Notes under the pieces: model-generated | Database searches by the model: none | Seen by the model: the letters and a program-made list of their open reading frames with translations, nothing else | Told to the model about the DNA's origin: nothing | Shown here: piece by piece, positions 46,534-58,539 of the stretch | Layout: every line of letters begins with the position of its first letter | Position numbering within the stretch: position 1 is the first letter of the stretch | Source: Brachypodium distachyon | Taxonomy: Eukaryota; Streptophyta; Magnoliopsida; Poales; Poaceae | Assembly: GCF_000005505.3 (NCBI RefSeq) | Contig: NC_016134.3 | Coordinates: 35,340,150 to 35,404,149, forward strand | Direction of reading: 5' to 3' | Length of the DNA: 64,000 nucleotides | Translations under genes and position numbers: made by a program

Positions 46534-47377
46534 TACATCTTTAGTACATTATGGTGCTACCATGGAGTCCGTGGGAAAGAAGAATCCGAGTTCTAATCTC
46601 CACCGGACAAAAAGCCATCGTTCTCATCTTCATAGTTCTTCTTGTCTCCAAAAGTCTATTCCGCGTGGGAGGTCGTTAAATCATGGATCAATGTCTGCCC
46701 AGTTGTATTTTGGTATTTTTGTTTTAAAAATTTTGTGTGTCTTTGCGGCGGCGGCATGACGGTGGAGGTGGTGAGATTAAAGATCTTCTAGCCCCATCTA
46801 TGTTCTGCTTTGACTATCACAGTTTACTTCATGGAGATTGTGAATCTCACAGTCATATTCCTCATCATCCGATAATGATTCAACGGGTTGAGTACCTGTC
46901 TTGTCAGGAGTTTGTCCCCTCTATCCTAACGCGTTGAACGATTTTAGATTCTCACCTATTGAATGGGTGGCTCATGCCGCGCTTCTGTAAACCTACAGCT
47001 TGTGCAAGTTTGTTCTCTTGTTATTTCATCACCAGAGATTTGGAGAAATGATTAAGGGGCTCATTCAGTTTGAGAAATTCTTAAAGGTGCTAGATTTCTA
47101 AGGATTGTGTCTAAATTGGCATATGGAATTTGACTAAATCCGTACCGATTAATATAGAACCGAGGGAGTAATTCCAAAGGATTCTAAGAATTTGGTAAGA
47201 CCTCATTCAAAAATCTGAAGTATTGAAGTGCGCATGGAATTTAAATGTTCTACTTTTCCTATTCTTGATTTTAAAATCCTGTTAACCGGATAAGCCCTCA
47301 AAATACTCTTGGTGCAAGTTTTGGTTTATTTGGATTCTTTATTGTCATTCAAGTTTTTTTCCCAACCATTTGTACTA

Positions 47378-47501
47378 TTCTCTCCGATCCAAATTAATTG
47401 TCGCAATTTTTCCCCCCAAAATGAGCGAACCTACACACTGAAACGCGTCTAGATACGTGCATATGTATACCGAATCCGTGACAAATTTAAATCAGAGGGA
47501 G
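47378..47501. mobile_element. Degenerate Stowaway-type MITE
   Basis: Left end TTCTCTCCGATCCAAATTAA and right end AATTTAAATCAGAGGGAG pair imperfectly. The core GCGTCTAGATACGTGCATA recalls the 12401 subfamily. Confidence 0.6.
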
Positions 47502-47675
47502 GACATAAATTGAGTATTAAGGCAAATCGCTGTTCTAAAATAAATAAGTATCCGAATCCAGAGCTTGTTCATTCATGTGGCAGAGCAATACTAAACAATC
47601 AGCTCGGACAAAAATGAAAAGAGATTGGAAGAAAGAAAAACAGCCAAGTTTCAATCGTCTGCAACAAAAGGCATA

Positions 47676-47848
47676 CTCCCTCTGTCCGTCTCAACTTTGT
47701 CCAAATTTGTATGCATCTATACACTAAATCATGTCTAGATACATCCAAATTTTAACAAATCATGTCTAGATACATCCAAATTTTAACAAATCATGTCTAG
47801 ATACATCCAAATTTTAACAAATTTGAGACATCTTTTGTTGGACGGAAG
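47676..47848. mobile_element. Stowaway-type MITE enlarged by an internal repeat (173 bp)
   Basis: CTCCCTCTGTCCGTCTCAA at the left pairs with GAGACATCTTTTGTTGGACG at the right, with TA on both sides. Inside, a 31-bp unit (AAATCATGTCTAGATACATC...) is repeated exactly three times at 47726-47818. The related element at 56844 has it once. Confidence 0.88.
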
Positions 47849-48231
47849 TATCTTGTTACCGTACGGCAAGGTATCTTTGCACGACCTGACGACATGTGTA
47901 TATATGTGCCTTTCATGACAACGAACTGTATAGACCTGACAATATAGCGGGATATTGGTTAACGATTATTCTCAAATCAAAAGCAGAACATGAAATGTTA
48001 ATGTATCGTACACACTGCAGAGCTCACTTAGCGCTCAGATTCAGTTGACGGTGGGACTGAAGAATTATTTGTTTTAGCATACACAGGTACGACAATTGCC
48101 AAACAATATATTTTATGTATCAGCCTACCAACCTATCAGGCATTCAATTTTCATATCCCTGTGAGTTACAACAATGTGAAGTCCAGTGTAACAGAAGTCT
48201 GAGGGAGGGATGGATGTCATCCGTCCAACAA

Positions 48232-51200
48232 TCAAGAGGATGCAGATGTAAATGGTTCACTGGCCTCCAGAAGCTTGTCAAGCAAACCGGTGAAAACAAC
48301 CGAATCAGTCTCATTGGGCTTGAATTTGAGAAGAGCAGCAGGGACTAGCCCTTCGTCTTGCAGCGTGCGTGCTCTCTCTCCAGTATTTGGGTAATGAGGT
48401 AGCACGCGAGACTTGGGAACAGCTGGACAGATCAGATCAAATTCCAAACTTGGCTGCTTCAAGGCGGACGCGACAAACTACATCAGGGAAAACAGCAGAT
48501 TATCGTGAGTGCTACAAAACTAGTTGACAAGTCAACACGAATATATAATGCTAGGAGAATACATCTTCAAATACGAGAAAACAACTTCCAGTAGCACAGG
48601 AACAACTTCATGACTTATACAAATATAAGGGCTAATATAGAAGATACACGCAAGAGTGTGGATGGACATTCGTTGGATATAAACAAACACAGTTGATGCT
48701 ATCAAAGGTAACTTCAATATGGCTGAAGCCGTCCAAGATTACTGTCAGCTTTGAAACTCCAGTGCCACCTGATCCAGAGTGTCGCTAAATCGAAATATGG
48801 CAGCATAGTACCAAGTGCTGCTGAGATTTCAGAGTGCTCATATGGCAGTCACTCTTCATCATTTTTATGCCAAGACTTGCACTAACAAAACACCCATATG
48901 CACAAACACAAAAAAGGTACCCATTGGCATGTGGACCCACATGGCCACGCACATGACCGTGGAGGCTAGACAAAGTATACTAATAGGTTTTGTCTGCATG
49001 GTGCCCATGGATGATGTACCGTTTTATTAAAGAAGCAATTCAAACACAATAAGGGTTTTGTAAGGTATGGGAGAGTGGAAGTGGAAGCAATTAAGTTAGT
49101 GGGTGTGCTTATACAAGATTTTAGTTTAGGTCAGATGAAGCCAATCTGCCAGCAAAAGAAAATCTAGAAATGTGAGTAAGTTTTGTACTGTTTGGGGTTC
49201 ACACCATGACACCATCTAATTAAAATATCCCAGTCATTCTACCGAAGTAAAGATTGTCTAGGGCAAAACCTAACAACTATTACCCCTTTATTTCCTTGGA
49301 TGCTATCCCTGGGGTAAGCGATTCAAGTGGGTCAGCCAATAGGACCACCATACTTAGTGAAATTTACTTCGAACTTCATTGGTGTATACTGTATATATGA
49401 CATTAACTTTTTGTCAAGTAACTAAACTAGGATGGGTGAACCTAGCCTGGCCTTACCACTTGCATCCCCACTCGGGGTTAAGAAATACACTGATAAAAAG
49501 TAAGGCAGGTTCAGTGAAAAATCCCGTTCTAAAGTGATCTTAATAGACTTCTCATGGTTTCCAAGGGAGTACAGCTTTCAGCATTATATTTTCGAACCAA
49601 TACATTATTATCATATTATGGCCAGAGAAAACAACAAAGCATGTATTGCTGGTGATTAGTAAGCCAATTTCCCAAATTCTACCATGGTAATCAGTCTTGG
49701 ACTGATAGTGCCTATTGCCAAATAATTAATAGTACATAATACAGAGTCTAGATAACCAGTGTACATATCCAAGGATAGAATTAAATGTGACAAAAAAAGA
49801 ACCATCACTTCATTCTGGATGGAGATATACAAATTATAAACGGTATTCTAACATGACAAACAATTAGGAACAAGCATAGTGGGGCATAAATACCTCATAT
49901 AATGAACCAGTAGCCTCTGCGGGGAGGAATACACCCTGGAGAATTACTCCATCAGGAAACTGAACTCTGATAACTGCTTGTTTATACTTCTGTCGAGCAG
50001 CCAGAGCCTGCTTCTCCTTATATGACTTTGGAATTAGCAACCGAGATTGTTCTAGCCTTTCTCTCCTCATCTTTGCTTCATTACTTACCTCCTGGCTACT
50101 AAGTTTGTAGAAAGAATCTGGTATATCATTTTCTGCAACAGGAATTCCAGGAACGTTGAAGAATACCCGAATCTGCGAAGGTGCCATGGAAGTGCAGTAA
50201 GTTACAGTTCTAACAAGAAAGAAGTAAAAGCAACAACAAACAGCATAAACGAAAAATCAATCGTGGATACAGAAAATACAACAAGGCATTGGTGCAAACA
50301 TAGTACTAGATCTGCAAAAAAAAAATTACTCGACAGAAACTGGTGTTCAAGCAAATGACCTTACAGTACTAGATCCAATATGTTAAGAAGAAGAGAAGTA
50401 GACAAATGTTGGCATGCATTATGGTAATGATGAAGATGTAGCCGAAGTTATATGTTGATAATCTGACACTTATGCAAGATGTATCAGGTACTGATATGTT
50501 TCTGATACCATGATGATCTGTATCTTTATTCCAATCATATTAAAGATGTAATGGAAGAACAAACCAAGGGCCTGGGACATATCAATTAGGTTCTTCAGTT
50601 ACAAGTTTGCAACAGCATTACCTGCACATGTATGTCCATTCTGACAAGTCACACCAGACTCAAAAAACAAAATCCGTATATCTGCATCGGATATCTCATT
50701 AGGGACTAAGTTCCAATGTTTAAGTGGAACTATTTGTCTACATGCAAATAGGAACATTTTTTTTTAGATTTGAAACTCGATGGGACGCTATTTTAATCCA
50801 GTTGGACAACTGGTCTCAAACATATAAAGGCAGCAGTTTAAGCATATCACTGCACACACTATTATATGGCAACACCAACAACATTTTAGAAACCCTACAA
50901 TGTTCAGAACAATAGGGGTAACTTTATTTTAATCTACAACATATAAACGTTAAATCGTTAACATACAGCAGTGCAAGTCTTCCCAGATCACCATAATATG
51001 TTACATAAATATTTTCATCAATACTGAGTACCTATATCAGGACTGGTTTATAGTCATGCTTGCAGAATCAGAGTGCTGATTTTACATTATACTAGCTTGC
51101 CAATTTTATGAGCCTTTGATATAAGGACAGATAATTTGAGAAATTTGGGATTTAACACTCCAAACAGTAGCAATTCGACATTTGCCACTCCATGTCTCAG

Positions 51201-52116
51201 TGTGGCCCCACGACAACAATGTCGTCAAGATATGGGTGCATTGCCCAATTTTTTCTACAATCTCATTTCATAATTATCTACTATCTCCAAGCAAACTTAA
51301 TTTGGCATGAGTGCCCAAACAAATTAATGGACCATATAGAACTAAACAGCTGCTCACCTGCCGATCAACAATCTTCTTAACCCCCCTTTGCTCGTCAACT
51401 CCATTGCTACAGCTCTTCTTGGGCTCTGCCTCCACCTGTGTCTGCAACGGCGTGGAAGGATGTGACCTCTCGAGCAGGAACACAGCCTGCCTGATGCCCC
51501 CAAGCCTGGCGTCCTGAGGCACCTCGTCCATCACGGCGAACAGCTCCCCGCTCTCATCCCCGATGGTGAACCCCACCGCCTCCAGGAGCTCCAGCCCGCC
51601 CTCCCTGTCCGCCACGGCCTCCTTGATCCTAGGGTTCCCGAGCCTGACCCTCCTATACTTGTCGTTTCCGGGTTCCTTGAGCAGATTCCCGAGGAGCTTC
51701 TTCACCACCTCCACGGCGGCCGCGGGTGGATCGCTGGCGAGGTACGCGGCCGCGCGCACGCGGGCGCCGCCGGCAGCCGCGAGGCAGCCGTCGAGGTGCT
51801 CGGAGACAGCGAACTCGGAGGAGAACGCATCGGCACAGTTGGGGCACGCGACGGTTTCGCCGCCGTTTGAATCGGGGCGGCGGGAGGAGGAGGAGACGAT
51901 GGGGGTGAAGGGAGTGAAATCGGAGGGCCCGGCCAGGTGCGGGGGTTGCTGCTTGGGGGGTGGTCTGGGGTTAGGGTTTGAGGGGCGAGAGGAGGAGGTG
52001 GAGGAGGATGCGGAAGGGGCGGGAGCGGAGCCGAGGACGTGAGAGGGGCCCTTGAAGGATGGGGCGGAGGAGGAGGTGACCTTCTTCATGAAATCCTTCA
52101 TCTTATCCTTCATCAT
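48232..52116 (-). CDS. PUX2: Plant UBX domain protein, PUX2-like
   Basis: Three exons on the minus strand: 52116-51358, 50172-49894 and 48477-48232, all joined in phase 0, encode 427 residues. Order: short basic N-terminus (KDKMKDFMKKVTSSS, as in PUX2), a Pro/Ser-rich linker, a C2HC zinc finger (C91, C94, H107, C111), a PUB/PUG domain (about 132-215), a charged helical stretch (280-315), and a C-terminal UBX domain from AVIRVQFPDG (319) to about 398. Arabidopsis PUX2 has the same layout and is slightly longer. UBX and PUB domains both dock on the AAA ATPase CDC48/p97, so it is likely a CDC48 adaptor in membrane or protein turnover. There are two adjacent start codons. The introns (1,185 and 1,416 bp) hold no recognisable genes. 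Confidence 0.93.
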
Positions 52117-52882
52117 GGCGGCGAGCGGCGTCGGCGACGAGGTGTAAGCGGCGGAGGAGGAGGGAAGGTTGGGCGTGGATGCGGAGTAGACTTTCTGGTT
52201 GTTGCTTGTCTGGTTGTCTCCGCGGAGTTCGAGGAAAAGCTACGGCGGCATTGGAGATCCAGTTGGGAAAATGAAGCTGGGATGAAAGGGAAATGGTGCT
52301 TCGCTGCCAAGGCATCTTCGCCGGACCGGGCCGGCAAAACGCGTCCTTCAACCGTTCAAGTGGACTCTGTTGGAGATGATCCGGACTATGTATCATTTTT
52401 GGGCTATACGGCCTAGTATTGACAGGATAAGACTCAATTGGAAATGATCCAGTTGAGTCGAATTGGAAATGATCCACCCCCTCAAAAAAACTTTTTGGAA
52501 ATGATCCGGACAACATTCGTTTTGTAGTTTTCGCTAAAAAAAATCGTTTTGTAGTTCAGCTTTCATAGAATCAGTTTTTTTAATAATAAAAAACCATACC
52601 CTGTTTTTAATGCATATAAAAATATTTTAATATTATAAATATTAGTGTAATTTTCTCAAAATTTAGTTCAACTTTATTTTTTGACTTATGAGAAAGTTAT
52701 AACATCTTACTATTATTTCTTTTTTTTGCGCGAAATCTTTTCAGAACGAATGTAGTAGGTAGAACTGGAAATCCAAAAGATGATGTGTCGAAGGGCCGAA
52801 TGAATAGCTTTGCACAGTCTGGTTTTACTGAATAACCAAGGTCTTGTTGCGCATTTCTTAATTTGTTCGAACAATTTTACTA

Positions 52883-52950
52883 CTCACTCCATCCTAAATT
52901 AGCTGACGTATAAAAATCTATACAAATCCACGCCAATTAATTTGAGACAG
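52883..52950. mobile_element. Small degenerate Stowaway-type MITE
   Basis: CTCACTCCATCCTAAATTAG at the left and CCAATTAATTTGAGACAG at the right with TA flanks; the middle TATAAAAATCTATACAAATCCACG matches the element at 21088. Confidence 0.6.
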
Positions 52951-52952
52951 TA

Positions 52953-55900
52953 CAAAACTTGATGAAAACCTAAAGCAACCGTTAGGGATAAGGGAGAGTT
53001 GTCTTCTTGGCGGGGTCACCGACAATGACATCTCGGATGAGGGGTTGAGGCCCAAGAAGAGAGCAACAACCGCATTGGCGCGGGTCCTCTTCACAGGGGC
53101 ACATGCAGCGGTTCTGACCCTGCCACCCATTGACTGCGGCCTCAAACTTCGTCCTCGCAGGAGCGGGCCAAGAAAGACGTGACGGCAGCACTAAAAGAGA
53201 CTCAAGGTCCAACAGTTTCTAGGCCGTAGAAGCTGGGCTCCAAACAAGCAACAGTGTTTGGGCCTGTTTCACATAACCACTAGTGTGGAGCGCCGTCAAA
53301 GATAACAATACGACCACGAAGATGCAAAATTGATGCTTCTTCTAACACCGACAGCTCCGAATCGTATTTTAACGACAGTGCTATGCGTCCGACACTTCCT
53401 CGTCCGATACTCTCCTTCACCATTGGATTAAACCTGTGCGTTAACATCAAGCGCAGGATCAGATCGTCGGACGTGATCGGACAAGAAACATGGTACGCAG
53501 AGCATTTTCGTTTTACTAATCTTAATGCCATCGAACGGTTCGTTCTATAAAGAGGTTAAGAACCTAGAGAACAAATAGAAATCCTATGCACAATTCCCTA
53601 ATTGGCATCCGGCGTAACTGCCTTGCCTTATTAGAGTATTTTGGAGGTGAAGTCTTCTACAAATACGAAGAAATTGGATATCTCAGAAACATATACCCCC
53701 TCCAATCCATAATTGTCTTGGATAATATGAAGTTGTACCTAGCAGACAGAAGCACATAGGTTATTATGTGTCACAATAAGCAAACAATTACTTAAAATGG
53801 AAAGAATCAAAAGGCACTGCAGAAATATTATACTCCCTGCGTCTCATATTGAGTGTCGAAATATTGCATGTATCTAGACGTTTTAGTATATAGATACATC
53901 TATTTTTAAGACAAATTTGATTCACTTAATATATGTACACACTCGTTACGGGCAAGGAATCAAATTCACGTGCAGGTTTATCTGTTTAAACATGCACACT
54001 GCATTCTGCATCCAAGGGAGAATCTAAACGACTCGTAAAAAAACCGGTGACACAGTAGTCAATATTGCAATAGCAAACTGAGGGCATCATCTGATATTCA
54101 TGACAATAATTCTGGTGCAGCTAAAATAAACTTATACAGTATAAGAGAACTACTAAGCCGGCTGGGTACCTCACACGTTACAAAAGTCTAGCACATACAG
54201 GGCATGCATTTAAATTACTCATTTCCCATGGACGCTGCCAAAGTTAACAAGAGGTTTGCAAGATGGATGTGAACATTTCAAATAAGTTAACAAGAGGATT
54301 GCAAGATGGATGTGAACATTTCAAATGGTCGACAAATGGAAGGAACAAAAGAGTGTGCACAAGAATAAGAAAAGTATACTGAAGAGTAAAACAGACTACA
54401 AAAGAGCAAAAGGCAGGCAGCGAACAAAACTATAAAACATTTCAAATGGCCGCCAAAGGGCTTTTGAATTGAACAAGTAAGCAAAACTAAAAGCAGAGAA
54501 GATGGTCGACAGTCAATCTATCTCCACTCTCAACACTGAAGAAAAAGACATTTATCTTTACTCTTGCATGAAATAAAAGGAGGGGACGTGTAGGTGTATC
54601 AAATATAAGATTGTCCTCAGGCAAAACCATAAAAAGAGTAATGTGTTAATTAAACAAGATAATTGCTAAACTAAACAGTATTCACTTTCTTTAATAAAAT
54701 AAGTTAGACATGCCAATTCAATTGATCTCTAGATGGAAATGATATGAAATCATAAACGTCTCATTCTGAACATATCCCCCTTCCTAACAAGAGGAGAATC
54801 AGTTCTTAAATCAAGTGTACTAAATACATACCTTGCAACTAAATTGATGCCTTAACTTACATAAAAAAACTTGAAGGTATCTCAAAATTCTACTTCACAC
54901 GTAAGCAAGGAGCCCAATAGGAGCTAAAAGATGCAGCCCTTCAATTTTTGTTACCTCTAGCCAACTGGAACATGTTCTATGTCCTAGGCCATCTGAAATA
55001 GTAAAAATACCAAACGGATATAACAAAAAAAACATGATGAACACTTCATCACGTAGCAGTCTTATTTCTCTAGGAGTGGCTACTGGCATGTTACACATAC
55101 ATAAAGAAGGCCATCTGCCTCAGATAGCCTGCTTGATATTACTTCCATTTTCCTTTAAATTTTTAGCAGTGGGAATAGAAGTATAAACTGCTGGCATACT
55201 GCTATCCAGGTAATATAGCTACACCGTGTTTATACGATATTTTTATATAAGCAATGAGTTCAATTCTGTCCTGGTACACATAACTCAAAATGAGACCACT
55301 CAATTACATTAAATAATTAGGTTTTCTTGTTCTTCGACTTCATGCTTGAGTGAGCTTGACCACTTATTGTAAGCATGGAGAGCTCCCTTAGGAGCATTTT
55401 CCCTGCAAGTTTTGCTCAGCAACGTTAAAATATTTCAGACAGCTATTCCTATTTAACACATTGGTCGAAATTATAAACGAAGTAATGTGACAAAAACTGA
55501 ATTGTTAGCCTCTTCAACTCCAAGTCACCCCTCCATTACCATCAGGGAGTGGTGCCCATCAATACCCATGACTGCCTTATTTTTATATTCAATATTCATG
55601 AATGGAGTAGTTACTGGCTAGCTACTAGCTTCAGACTCGTCTTAATAAACTGTGGAAGTTTTAGCTTCATAACTAAATTGAAGAAAACATATAAGATTCA
55701 GGTCATAGAGGAAGTGTATGTACCTATATAAGCATGCCTCGTCACGTTCACCAAAGGTTCCATTACTGATTGTCTAAATGAAAACGAAAATCTGACATGT
55801 TACCAACAGAACAAAACGCAGTGTAAAATATGAAATGAGAAAAAAAATACCAGGCTTACGAAGATTATTAGCTGTACGTGGTTTCGCCATATGGCCGACC

Positions 55901-57792
55901 TGGAAGCAATACATAGTTGGCAACTAAATTTACATACCGAAAGCTTAATTCCTGGCCTTCCACATCGGCGCTTGGTAGCAGAAGTAGCTTTGATGGCACA
56001 AACGATGAAGACAATAATCAACCGTTGGAGAAAGTGTTCCCTGCTGTTAATGTATGGGACATTATCCATAATATATACTGTATTTGTCTTGATGTGATTG
56101 AATGGTAAGCTCACCTGCGAGTGCTACCTAAATTCAGTTTCTTGAACCTCAAGTGATTTATTTTTCAATACTCGTATGTGAAGAGAGATTCCTACCATCT
56201 AATTAAATTTAGATATGCTATCCAAGTTACTCAAAAAGGCCTTCAGTCAAGCATACCCTGGACATAGCAGACACTGAATAATCATTTCTTCTTTGCAGGA
56301 TCTGCACAAACGATATATAAACCATTTGATCAGGAAGGAAATGAATTAAGAGCAACTGCGCTGCATTGCATCTGACTTCAACACCTGAAGGGCCACTTGC
56401 CACTTCTCCATAAACAATCCAATTTTCTAAGGCGTGCATGCATCAATAAACCTGGATTTGAAGAAACAAATTAGAGCTTGGAACAGGCTAAGAAATCAAA
56501 AATCTACCGGGCAGTGTTATAGCAGGAGGAGATGGATGGGGATTCCAGGATTGGCAATTTGAGATACAGTTGAGAGGAGGGAGAAACATACCCAGCATAA
56601 ACTCAGTATCACCCAGGCCGGGGTTTTCCCCGCCTTCCTTGCCGCCTCGATGATGATCTCCAGTCAACAGTGATGTTGTCGCTTGTGGCCTCCAATGCTG
56701 CAACCACAGGGTGATTGGGAAGTGCCAGGCTAAACCCTAGCTTGCGGAAGCCATCTATGCGTAGGAGGGAAAGGACACGCCATCGCCGCCACCACCAACA
56801 ACACCTGCACTGTTGGACTCCAATGCTGTCCTAAACAATGCTACTTCCTCCGTCCAACAAAAGATGTCTCAACTTTGACTAAGTTTGAATGCATCTATAC
56901 ACCAAGTCATGTCTAGATACATTCAAATTTTGACAAAATTGAAACATCTTTTGTTGGAAGGAGGAAGTAGAACATTTTTTTTGCCCAAAGCCCCTAAAAC
57001 CTAGATAGGGGCCTCATTTAGGGCCCAAGATGCTCCGCAACACAATAAACAGACACCAGCAAAACTGAGTCATATTGACTCGTGACAGCCGCAAACACAG
57101 CAATGCAAACACTGTGGGTAATCATCAAGTAATAGCAAGATACAAACACACATCAACCACATAATGTCGCTATCAGAAGCACGATCAACTACACCATGTT
57201 ACCATCAAGGGTGCAATCAAGCATACTGAGAAAATGTCCTGCAATAGTTAGTAGTACGAAACATAAATTGAGGAGCACAACCTACCGGCACATCATGTGT
57301 AGAACTGTCATACAAACTGGAAGAATTCCACTTGCCACAGAAGAATGAAGCCATTACCCATCCTATCATACCATAGATTAGTAAACACCAAGGCCGCACC
57401 TGGAAAATTATTTGTTCTCCGGCATTTGAAGCACTAATTCAACGCTGAGTAGCATTGCAAGCAGCAGCCACAAAAAAGGAATAAGTCAAGCCGACAGTGA
57501 CAAACACAACAACACGCAAACGTCTTCATCATAATGCAGAATCAACAAGAGGGCAATAAAAATTAACTTGGTCACTCTCAGTAGCACAGCCAACTACAAC
57601 ACACAGCTAAAACATCCAACGATTGTGCACACTGATCTGGATTAGTTTACAACACATACTGTGCAACTAAGCCGGGGAAACAATTAGGACGAAGCATAAA
57701 TCGAACAAGGTTACACCTACGAGCTTACAACCCCCGCAATCACAGGAAGATTTCAAGAACGGGAGGCAATAAAGCCACCACGGCAGGCCCCC
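52953..57792. other. Unresolved region downstream of HMGA
   Basis: Mostly AT-rich. On the minus strand several short exon-like pieces with plausible splice sites appear near 55935-55990, 56262-56300 and 56560-56770. The last includes a CTAGGGTTTAGC telo-box, common in leaders of translation-related genes. I could not assemble a known protein. An 83-codon minus-strand frame at 53280-53531 is unrecognised. A truncated MITE starts at 53833 (CTCCCTGCGTCTC). Confidence 0.35.
56844..56967. mobile_element. Stowaway-type MITE (124 bp)
   Basis: CTTCCTCCGTCCAACAAAAG pairs with its complement at the right end, with TA on both sides. It has a single copy of the unit that is tripled in the 47676 element. 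Confidence 0.9.
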
Positions 57793-58518
57793 TCAAGCCC
57801 TTACCTTGGGCGGGCGCCCACGACCACGCTTTGCAGGCGCGGCCCCAGATGGAGCAGGTAATTCCTTGGCGACCTTGGCCTTCTTCGCCGGGCGGCCGCG
57901 CGGGGCGGGCGGCGAGCTGGTGGCCTTGTCGGTCTTGGGCGGACGGCCGCGGCCGCGCTTGGGTGCCTTTGCCTTCGGTGCCCGGGGTGGGGGAGGGGGC
58001 GCGTTAGGGTCCTTGGGCTTTGGTGGGCGGCCGCGGCCCCGCTTGGGCGCGTTTGGGTCCCGGGCCGGGGGAGCGGGGGGAGGCGGCGCGTTTGGGTCCT
58101 TGGGCTTGGGCGGGCGGCCGCGGCCCCGCTTGGGCGGTGCTGGAGCGTCGGAGGTGGGGCGGACGTAGTTGTTCTTGTCGAAGAGGAGCTTGCCGCTCTC
58201 CTTCATGCTGGCGAGGTTCGCGGTGAGGAGGGAGGCGTGCGCTGAGGGGAGTTCCTTGTACTTCTCCTCGATGAAGCTCGAGATCGCCGTCTTGTTGGCG
58301 CCGTTCTTGTCGTCCAGCGCGTCAATCGCCTCCAGAATCATCTGCATGCCGGAGAAAAGGAGACACTGAGCTCGCGACCAGCAAAGGAAAGAAGCGCCGA
58401 AGGACGAAATACACCGTGGATGAATCTACGGCGCGGAAGCAAAGCACGACGACCAGAAGAAACTTACATCTGGGTAGGTCGGGAGGGCGTCGGACTTGGG
58501 GGCCTCCTCGTCGGCCAT
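57793..58518 (-). CDS. HMGA-type protein: linker-histone domain plus AT-hooks
   Basis: Two exons on the minus strand, 58518-58468 and 58341-57793, encode 199 residues joined in phase 0 (YPD then MILEAID). Residues about 14-80 form an H15 (GH1) winged-helix domain. The Pro/Lys-rich tail carries four canonical AT-hooks (KRGRGRPPK at 88, 117, 145 and 188) and one degraded copy (APRGRPAKK near 164). The linkers KPKDPNAPPPP are also repeated, showing growth by internal duplication. Plant HMGA (HMG-I/Y, HMR1) proteins bind the minor groove of AT-rich DNA and shape chromatin and promoter activity in the nucleus. The usual C-terminus is longer than VRA-stop. The sequence AAG|GTAAGG just before the stop is a good splice donor, so a spliced form with another tail is possible. 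Confidence 0.93.
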
Positions 58519-58539
58519 GGCTACAGGCCGCAGCGGTGG

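Noticed and set aside
47726..47818. Regular 31-bp direct repeats as a possible CRISPR-like array
   Set aside because: The units are contiguous, with no spacers, and lie inside a plant MITE.
51563..52042. 159-codon plus-strand frame
   Set aside because: Antisense of PUX2 exon 1, where the sense frame carries the zinc finger and PUB domain.
57806..58168. 120-codon plus-strand Gly/Arg-rich frame
   Set aside because: Antisense of the HMGA AT-hook tail, whose repeated GRGRPPK codons read as GGRPRPR on the other strand.
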